Shown: in pieces, positions 51,902 through 64,000 of the stretch
How the letters are laid out: every line of letters begins with the position of its first letter
Position numbering within the stretch: the first letter of the stretch is position 1
From: Amoebidium appalachense
Lineage: Eukaryota; Ichthyosporea
Reading direction: 5' to 3'
Assembly (NCBI GenBank): GCA_963693365.1
Contig: CAVNZM010000007.1
Location: 2,356,001 to 2,420,000 of the forward strand
DNA: 64,000 nt
The notes under the pieces: model-generated
The model's database searches: none
Seen by the model: only the letters and a program-made list of their open reading frames with translations
Told to the model about the DNA's origin: nothing
Program-made: the position numbers and the translations under genes

Positions 51902-53461
51902 ATGAAGGGAATCTCAGCCGTCGTTCTTGCCCTGTGCGCCTCCACCCAGGTGTCTGCCTGGTGGGATGGTGGTCACGAGTTGGGCGGTCAGATTGCCAAC
52001 GCTTCCATGACCTCCGCCCAGGCCAAAAAGAACGTTGAGTTTCTTATCACACAGCTCGACCCCGTCCCCACCCTTTACAAGGCCACAAGCTGGCCTGACG
52101 AAATCAAGAAGAAGAATGTTCGCGCGTTTGACAACTTCCACTTCTACAACATGAAGCAGACCAACTGGGCCGGAAACGAGTTCGACTGTGTGCTCGAGAC
52201 ACAGGTCAGCACCCTTTCTATGCTCAAGACGATGAGCAGCAGCATCTGCAAGAAGGACACCCCCACGTGGTACCGCACCTTCTCCCTGCGCATGATCGCC
52301 CATCTGCTCACGGATCTTCACCAGCCGTTCCACGCCGCGTCTCGCTGCCTCAAGGAGAAACCTTTCTCTGACCAGGGCGGTAACATCGGTAACACCTACC
52401 TCGTGAACAACGAGACACGCCCCTACAACCTGCACCTTATTTGGGACGGTGCATGCCACTACAACGGCAAGACCCCTCTTGATATTGTCGCTGAGGCGTC
52501 CGCCCTCATGAAGAAGTACCCCCTGGAGACGACGGATTTCAGCGTGGGTGATGCCAAGGTCCCCGTTGACGTGAAGGGTTCCATTGCCGAGATCAAGGCC
52601 ATTAACTTCACCGCTGATTACAAGATCGTCGAAGACGCCATGGAGAGGGTGGTGATGAAGGTTATGAATGAGAGTTATTTGCTTGCTAGCGAGATTAACA
52701 ACTACGCATACAACGCAACAAACGCTTGGCCCACGCCCAATGCCACCCTCCCTGAGGATTACGTGAAGTATGTAACCCTCAACTCGGAGAAGCGTATCGC
52801 TGCTGGTGGTTACCGTCTGTCTGCCCTCCTGGACAACGTGCTTGCTGGTTCCGATTATCGTACGTACCCTATCGTACATTTATTTTTTATTCACCTTGCT
52901 GAATTTTGGCAAGGGTGTAATTCGACCATAGAATAGTATGTTTCTTACAGACGTGCGCTTGTTCATGCTTGCAGTATCAACTGTTCAAACTCTGCAAAAC
53001 AGAGAATATATTAATGCAGTTAATTTGTGCGCCAGCTACACCTGCACATACCAATAGAATCTGCACATCACACACCACCAGCTGTGAACATAGAATGCTT
53101 GCATGCGCACACACATGCAAAATTTCACACACTCTGTGGTGACTCGCATGCAAGAACGCCGGGAACTCGATTTATGTGCACCACCAGTTCTCATCACACT
53201 AGTACTCAAAAAAAAAATCATTCAGTAAAAAATTCACACATTCATCAATCAACCACATATTAACACACGTGTATACGCATCCTACTACATACTTAATCGA
53301 ACACTCACACATTACACTCACCCAACACAGAAACCTTTGCAGCATCGGATGTCACCGCCAACATCAAGAAGGAGAAGGACTCTGCTGCCTCGGCCATGGC
53401 CCCCTTCCAGGCCCTCACCGCAGTAGCCATCGCACTGGTGGCCGGCAAGACCATTGCTTAA
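51902..53461 (+). CDS. S1/P1-type zinc nuclease, secreted, with hydrophobic C-terminal tail
   Basis: Exon 1 is 51902-52859. Exon 2 starts at 53331 or 53343 (both in frame) and ends at 53461. S1/P1 nucleases cut single-stranded DNA/RNA and often remove 3'-phosphates, using three zinc ions. All nine P1-type ligands are visible: W20 (first mature residue if cleaved after VSA), H25, D66, H80, H134, D138, H144, H178, D182, with P1-like spacing. The signal peptide is residues 1-19. The donor is gtacgt at 52860. Exon 2 adds a lysine-rich stretch, then SAASAMAPFQALTAVAIALV and a short end, like a GPI-attachment or membrane tail; trypanosomatid members of this family are membrane-bound. Usual fungal members end soon after the RLA helix. 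AATAAA at 53676-53681. Confidence 0.85.
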
Positions 53462-53469
53462 TTGAATTT

Positions 53470-53786
53470 TACCATTAAATTTTGATTCTTTTAATGCTTT
53501 TAAAATCTGCCCTCCAATTGTAAAAGGTGTTAACTTCATAAAACACTTTTGCAACTGAGCAGCAACGTTCTTTGGGATTGGCACTGTTTTTTTTTTTTTT
53601 TTAAACGTCATCATAATCATCGTGGGCACGTTTTCTTCGTTGGCCACAAGTACGTCAGCATGCACTGGATGCATGAATAAACTCTGTACCAAGTACAGGG
53701 CAGGTCACTCACTTTTTAAGATAACAGGTAAACACGGTTTAGGGTCTAAATGTTAAGGTTTCTCAGCCGTAGGGTTCATTATCACA

Positions 53787-53830
<44 letters not shown>

Positions 53831-53908
53831 ACCCAGCCCGCCCGCCCGCCCGCTTGCCCCGATCCTGTAGGTCCTTCGTCTGGGCTGCGGGAGCTTTTTT
53901 TTTTTTTT

Positions 53909-53939
<31 letters not shown>

Positions 53940-53945
53940 GGGGGC
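53470..53945. other. Intergenic with C- and G-runs
   Basis: Contains the nuclease 3' region, poly-C (53789-53830), poly-T (53895-53918) and poly-G (53919-53950). No gene is seen. Confidence 0.6.
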
Positions 53946-53949
53946 GGGG

Positions 53950-54527
53950 GGACACACACACAGCATTCACCGTGACATGGAGACACGGAGACACACACAC
54001 ATACACATTGTGATACATACGTGCACACACACACACGCACACCACACACACAAACACACCCAGTGGCAAACGAGCACAAAATCCAAATGAACAGAGAGAC
54101 ATATGCACACATTTTCGCACAGCCCCCCCTCCTCCCACCCCCCCCCCCCCGGCCCCCCCACACACACAAAAAAAAACCTCCTTGCCCATAAAATGGACCC
54201 ACGGGACAGGGGGGGGGTGGGGGGGGAGGGGGGAGATCTAATTAGACGCGCACACACACCGTGCATCGTCACACGGGCACACACAAACACCCACACCCAC
54301 ACCCACACCCACACCCACACACACACACACACACACATCACACACACACACAAAAACACAGAGTGACAAGGGAGCACATAATCCAAATTTGTACACACAG
54401 ACACATATGTGCACACATTTTCATACAGCCCCCCCCCCCCCCCCTTCCCCCCCCAGTAAAAAAAAAAAACCTCCCCGGCCATAAAGAGGACCCACAGGAC
54501 GGGGGGAGGGGGGAACGGGAAGGGGGG

Positions 54528-54560
<33 letters not shown>

Positions 54561-55020
54561 GGGGGGGGGGACCCACATGTGCACACACACACCATGCACC
54601 GTCACACGGACACATACACACAAACACACCGTGACACACACATTGTGATATACACACGTGCACACATACACACACACACACAGCGTCGCACCCAGTGACA
54701 AACGAACACAAAATCCAAATGTACACACAGACATATGCACACATGTTTGCACAGCCTCTCCCCTCCTCCCCTTCCCCCCCCCAAAAACCCGCGGTTCAAA
54801 ATAAGGACCCACACGCCAGGGGGAGAAGCGGGGAGGAGGGGCCACACACACACCGTGCACCGTAACCCGGCCGCAGACACACACACACACACACACGCGT
54901 TGTGATACACATACGTGCACAGACCCACACACTCATACACAAGCATACACAGTGACAAAAACCAAATGTACACACAGATATGCACGCATTTTCGCACAGA
55001 AAGGTGCATCCCTTAGTAGA
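53950..55020. repeat. Diverged tandem repeat of about 260-330 bp, four copies
   Basis: A common block (CAGTG(G/A)CAAACGA(G/A)CACA, AATCCAAAT, ACACAGACATATG, CACATTTTCGCACAGC) recurs near 54060, 54361, 54690 and 54950. Each of the first three copies continues through a C-tract, CCTCC or similar, and AAAATGGACCCAC-like words. The copies are clearly diverged. Confidence 0.7.
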
Positions 55021-59245
<4,225 letters not shown>

Positions 59246-59455
59246 GGTGTGACGTAATATTTGGCACGAAATTTATTTGGCACGAGCCTGCAAAACGGTG
59301 AAAATGGGGCAGGATGTCGCCCAGGCACCGACAGGAGCTTGGGGATACCCCTGGATGTGCTCCGCTAGCGGGCTGGTGCCAAATAAATTCGTGCCACATT
59401 TTACGTCACCAGGTTCGTGCCAAATTATTTGGTGCCAAATTTATTTGGGGCATAA
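59246..59455. repeat. Foldback of GGCACGAA/TTCGTGCC motifs
   Basis: GTGACGTAATATTTGGCACG followed by AAATTTATTTGGCACGAGCC (59246-59287) is the inverse of TGGTGCCAAATAAATTCGTG plus CCACATTTTACGTCACCAGG (59371-59412). Two more GTGCCAAAT words follow (59415-59450). The core between the arms is unique. Confidence 0.7.
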
Positions 59456-59700
59456 ATGGGTCGGTTCGAACTATTATGGGTCGAATCAGCTCGAATCGTT
59501 CCTGACCCGTTTTCTGACCCGTTTTTGTGGCTCATCGTTGGTGGCGTCTGATTCGAGGAATAAACTCGAAAGGCGGGCTAAGCAAGACCACGTCAACCAC
59601 GTGCAGGTGGTGGCGTACTTGAACGGGCAGTCACAGCCTGGACTGGCAGTTGACAGGTGTGACACAGCGCTAGCATCCTTATCATATTGCAGTAGGCTCA

Positions 59701-59708
59701 TATAAAAA
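59701..59708 (+). promoter_or_regulatory. Possible TATA box of the OTU gene
   Basis: TATAAAAA, 72 bp upstream of the ATG at 59773. No CCAAT box is seen at the family spacing. Confidence 0.4.
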
Positions 59709-59772
59709 TAATAAAAACAGACAACACCCTTTAATGCTCGATCATAACTGACAGTACATATTTTGTGTGAGC

Positions 59773-60687
59773 ATGGGTTACAAACATGCTCGCGTCCGCA
59801 TTGGACGTGGGCAAGGCCATTGGGCTTTGCTGAGGATTCTCGTTCATGTTATCCTCGCCTTTTGTCTTTTGGCTGCAGCGGGTTCAACAAACAACCCAGA
59901 TGGGGTGAACAAAAAAGTCATTAAGGAAAACAAATCTTGGTCTAAAGATCATGCTAAGCTGGAACAGCCATTCGTTGCACGGTACATTGATTATTGCATA
60001 GCGGATCATGAGGACTCTGTCGAAGCTGGCACGTGCCCTCCCCAGCCCTTCCTCAGGGATTGGGTGTGGCATCAAACCCGTCATGGCGGCCGGATAGATG
60101 CATCTACAGCGGAGGGAGTCCATCAGGTGATTCCCCCCCTTCCCCCCCCCCCCCCCTCCCCCCCCCTCTCTCCCCACCACCCCCTGCCTCTTTTCCACTT
60201 TTTCTCTCCCCTCCCCTGTCTCTCTGTTCTGGGCCTTACAGGTGGTTCCTCCGTTTTAGAAGTTGTTTTTTATGTAATACGTTAGGTGTGTCCTTTTGCA
60301 TCTTGTGGATACCAATGCCTTCACCGCTCAGGCCTTCCCTTGCACTTAATCTTATGGACCTTTGTGCCTCTCCCATGATCTGTTTGGCATGGCATGCTGC
60401 CTTTTCTGCTTTGGCTTGCCTCTTATATGTTGCTATCACCCGATAGGGTATGTGTGGCAACGTGTTCCATATGTTTTGTGTGACCATTCTGTGCAGTGTA
60501 CCCACTTAAAGCCCACTCCTCCGCTTTTCCCCCTTCCCTCCCTTCCCCTTTAAGCATACAATTAGTCAAGAGGCAGTACAGGATAGTGGGTAGAGAGTTT
60601 CTGTGTGTCACGGTGTATGCCTGTGGGTGTGTGCTTGTCTGTGTGTGTATGTGCCTGTGTGTGTGTAGTGAGTGTGTGTGTGTGTTG

Positions 60688-60734
<47 letters not shown>

Positions 60735-62562
60735 TTGTGTGTGTATGTGGGTGGGTGGGTGGGTGGGTACAGAGAAGGGGAGAGGGGCGGGGGGGGGGGG
60801 GGGGGGGCGTGTATGTGTGTGCCTGTGTGTGTATGTTAAAGACAGGGGAGGGGGGAAGGGGGAGAGGTCAGGGTAGGGAGAAAGGGAGGGAAGGATGGGT
60901 GGGTGGGAGGGTTGGAGGGAAGGAGGGAGGGGGAGAAAGGGTAGAGGGAGGGATGGCGGAAAAGACAGAAAGAGAGGGGCAAAGAGAGGAGGGCAGTCGG
61001 TAAAGAGGAAGGGCGGGAGGGTGGGACGGAGAGGGAGAAGGGGGGAAGTGGAGAATTAGGGCAGGGGGGGGGGGCGAGAGCAAGAGGGGGGGTGGGGAGG
61101 GTGTGGGCGGTGTGTGTGTGTGTATGTGTGTGTGTATGTATGTTGTGTGTGTGTGGGGGGGGGGGGGGGGGGGGGGGGGTTGGATGGGGGATCTCGGTTG
61201 GGAGTGGGTTCTTTATAGACCTGGCAACCATTGACCAGCTATTCTCTCACCCTGTCTTTGTGTTCACTCTGCAGCTTATGGCAATAATGGCAACCGTTCC
61301 TTGCCTGAGTGTGGTATGGAGGTTGGGTCTTTCGACAGTGATGGCTCTGACGATGACGATGAGGGGTCAAGTGACGAGAGCCCCGGTTCATTCAACGTGT
61401 CAACATGTGTGCGCCTAGCAGGCCGCAAGCTTAACGCCCGGCGTGCGATGCGCAAGCTGATTGGGTCTGTGCACAGCTCCGAAGGGTTTGCTTTAGCAGC
61501 ACAGGACCCGGATCATCTGCTCTTCACTCTAGTGTTCTTTGACGAGGCCGTGGCAGCAGACATACAGCTTGCCAGGTGCTTCCTGCCGAACCCCCCCCCC
61601 CCCCCCCCCCCCCCCCCCTTCCCCTCCAACGCCCCCCCGCTCCCTCCCTCTCGCCTCTCCCCCCCCTTTCCCTGCAGGGCCTCCTCCCCTTTCCCCCATC
61701 CCCCTTTCCCCTCCCCCCCCCCCCCGCCCCCTTTTCTGCATCCCCCTCCCCCTCTCCTCCTTCCCACAATTCTTCCTCCCAACTGCTCCACCTCCTTACT
61801 TCCTTGCACGTATCAATCCATCTCTCCTTCCAACCCAAGTGACACCAGTTTTTTGTCAGACAACCTGCCTCCCCAGGCCCACTTATTATGCCTGTCCTGT
61901 TCCCCTCCCCCCCACGGGTTGACCCACCCAAGTTCAGTTGATGCTGCTGTCTGAGTTGGAGCGTCGTATATACGCGGGCTAAGGGGTCGAAACTCAGACG
62001 CAATTGATGACTTGGGCCCTCCCTGAGGATGGGCTCTGCTTATGACGCATACTGTGCGCATGGCTGATGCTGCATACTTGAATGTTTGCCTTTGCATGTG
62101 TCCTGCACCATGCTTCTCATCGTGTATGCGTACTTCGTACTGTGTTCCGCATTCAAAACCCCCCCCTCTCCCCCCCTCAGGAGGGCCTCTGCCCATTCGT
62201 CCCTCCTTTTCAAGTCCTCCATTACCTCTTACCTCCCCTAATTCTCATTATTCTCTAATAGTATACCTATATCTTCCATCCTACCTTTTTGGAAGCTCCC
62301 TGCTTCTCTTCCACCTATTTGAAAGCATCTGCATCTACCCCCCCCCCCCCCCCCCCCGTTCATAGCCCCTCCTTCATCAGTACTCCCTTACACCTGCCCG
62401 GCCCCCTTCAGAGTGCCTAACCCCCTCCCCCCCCCACACACACACCCCTCCCCTTTCACACACCTGCACACACGAACGCACCCATGCATGCACGCATGCA
62501 CCCTCCCTCGCAGCCACGAGCGCACACACTCTTATTCACTTATAGAATTGTTAATAATCTAA

Positions 62563-62603
<41 letters not shown>

Positions 62604-62705
62604 CCCCAACCCACCCACACACGCACACACACACACACGCCAAGGTTTCCCTTGTTCTGCTCCTCGGCCTTTCCGCCTTCCCCATAATCTGTCTTTCTCT
62701 CTCTT

Positions 62706-62739
<34 letters not shown>

Positions 62740-63657
62740 CCCACCCCACTGTCACCCACCCCACCACCACTGCCCTACGTCACCCTCCCACTTCTTGTCT
62801 TTGCTTATTCTTCCTTGTGATGTGCAACACAGGGACATATCCGGGCCACCTGAGGTCCAGCAACAACGCCTTCTTCAAATTCTGGGTGCCTGGAGAATGG
62901 AGCTTATGGAAACACCCGCTGACGGCAACTGTTTGTTTCATTCGGTGTGGCATTATATCAATCAGTATCTACAAAGCGGTCATGTAGCTACCCGTGAACA
63001 CCTCAACACATTGGGGTTTACAGCTAATATGGAGCCTATAGAGGCGATTGGACGGCTACGCGAACTAATGGTAAACGAATGGCGGCGAAATCTAGCAGAA
63101 TACCAAGGATTCCTTTCAAGGGTGACCCTCGCATACGTAGCTGATGATTTCCGCTGTCCTCGGCGCGCCCATTTTGCTTCTGCAGCCGGTGACGCGATGG
63201 TGCTGGGCTTAGCCAACGCACTCCGCATACCAATAACCATTTTTAGCACGATTGCCAATCACGGTGTAGTTGCGGTCACTCCACCCACCGTCATCGAACC
63301 CAACATTGCCATACCCGTATCACTTAACGGTGCAGCAGATCATTACTCAGTGGTAATACCTCGCTTGTCGCATGCGAACAAAATCTCGGACAACAACCAA
63401 ACACAGACATCACACTCAGTTGACACGGAAAACTCGACGGAGTTGGCGTCTAACGCTAACACAACTGACACGTTCGGTGGGTTGCCCGCCAAGGGCTGCA
63501 GCTGTAATAGAAACAGTAAGGATAGAACACGTTTTTTTTGTGGTTTTAAGAACGGCGGGGGAAAAGTGCAGGCATACGATGGGCATGAGCGTTGCATATG
63601 CGCAAAGAACAAGCGGGCATGCACCCAGGCATGCAGGTGTGAGAATTGTGGCAACAG
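59773..63657 (+). CDS. OTU-domain cysteine protease with cysteine-rich C-terminal module (5' end tentative, 3' end outside window)
   Basis: Firm exons: 61275-61575 (acidic, SDGSDDDDEGSSDE) and 62833-63657, joined in phase 2. The OTU domain begins near 62890: PADGNCLFHSV holds catalytic Cys (62930-62932) and ADHYSVVI holds catalytic His (63341-63343). OTU proteins usually cleave ubiquitin links; several transposons also carry one. After about 45 polar residues comes a nine-cysteine module (CSC, FFC, RCIC, CTQACRCENC) like CXC/CRC-type zinc modules. The donor gtgagc at 63658 shows the gene continues. A candidate first exon, 59773-60126, has a hydrophobic stretch (LLRILVHVILAFCLLAAAG), but its phase does not fit 61275. 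Either an exon of suitable length is missing between them or that exon belongs elsewhere. Confidence 0.7.
60127..61274 (+). other. Intron or intergenic stretch between OTU-gene pieces
   Basis: C-tract (60135-60165), unique DNA to 60600, GT repeats (60615-60765), G-rich purine DNA (60780-61090), poly-G (61157-61179), and an acceptor actctgcag. No clear linking exon was found. Confidence 0.5.
61576..62832 (+). other. OTU-gene intron with a copy of the dispersed repeat
   Basis: C-tracts at 61592-61618 and 62341-62357, and further C-runs (62566-62601, 62707-62736). A good copy of the C-tailed repeat lies at about 61914-62160. The acceptor is tgcaacacag. Confidence 0.75.
61914..62160 (+). repeat. 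Dispersed copy of the C-tailed repeat
   Basis: Begins within CGGGTTGACCCACCCAAGTTC and ends GCATTCAAAA plus poly-C. It keeps CCCAAGT/ACTTGGG, GTCTGAGTT/AACTCAGAC and CGTATATACG. It is close to the 6.3-9.3 kb units but carries the GCACCATGCTTCTC insertion also seen at 10.98 kb. The 5' hairpin part is missing. Confidence 0.85.
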
Positions 63658-64000
63658 GTGAGCCGTATGATATGCATTTGCTACTTTTCTTCTTTTGCAT
63701 CCTCTATTTGCCCACACTTGGTACTTTATAATCGAAACCTTAACTTGGCCAAATCCAGGTATTTCTGCTTGTCCCTCTCTTTATTCCCCCCCCCCCCCCC
63801 CCCCTTTCCCCCTCTCCCCCTCCCCCCCCCCCCCCCCCCCCCCCCCCCGGGAGGGGAAAGAAAAGCCCCCTCTCCCAATCCCCTCCCCCTCCTGTATCCG
63901 TCGTTTCATGATGTCTAACCCCTCCTCCTCCCCCCCACCTTCCCCACTGCTCACCACCTGCACACCCGCACACCATACACAAACTTAAACACACACACGC
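63658..64000 (+). other. Start of the next OTU-gene intron
   Basis: Donor gtgagc, unique DNA, then C-tracts (63786-63803, 63822-63848) and CA-rich DNA to the window edge. No further exon is seen. Confidence 0.5.

Overview
The window is nuclear DNA of a eukaryote, probably a unicellular one; I cannot name the lineage. The evidence is GT-AG introns, TATA and CCAAT promoters, AATAAA signals after stop codons, signal-peptide and GPI-like surface proteins, and a very large load of low-complexity DNA. The low-complexity DNA consists of long poly-G/poly-C runs, (CA)n/(GT)n and (CT)n/(GA)n. Most long open frames are only these repeats translated and are omitted.

Layout. (1) 265-16989, + strand: the 3' part of a PIF1-type DNA helicase gene in 12 exons, ending in a BRCT domain. 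Its introns are filled with microsatellites. One intron holds a seven-copy 436-bp tandem array, and the BRCT exons lie between two long inverted repeats (about 14.2-14.7 and 18.9-19.4 kb). (2) 20.9-53.5 kb: a neighbourhood of secreted and surface protein genes. It has three intronless paralogues of a ricin-B-like, 14-cysteine secreted protein (21274, 28764 on the minus strand, 35502). It also has a decayed copy (31942-33512) and a fuller copy (44535-47601) of a GPI-anchor-like surface protein, an unrecognised multi-piece gene (40585-41733), and an S1/P1-type nuclease with a hydrophobic tail (51902-53461). (3) 53.5-59.7 kb: repeats with no gene I can support. (4) 59773 to the right edge: a gene with an OTU cysteine-protease domain and a cysteine-rich C-terminal module, cut by the window end.

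The three ricin-like genes share one promoter layout: AGCCAAT, then GCATTCC 30 bp on, then TATA 25-26 bp further. The same layout appears at 40.0 kb with no such gene behind it. A second theme is a dispersed, C-tailed repeat about 270 bp long. It can fold into three nested stems that stay paired between diverged copies, and it carries A-box/B-box-like motifs. It occurs at 3.5, 10.9 and 62 kb and inside every unit of the 436-bp array. All boundaries inside homopolymer or dinucleotide runs are approximate, because such runs are often miscounted in assemblies.
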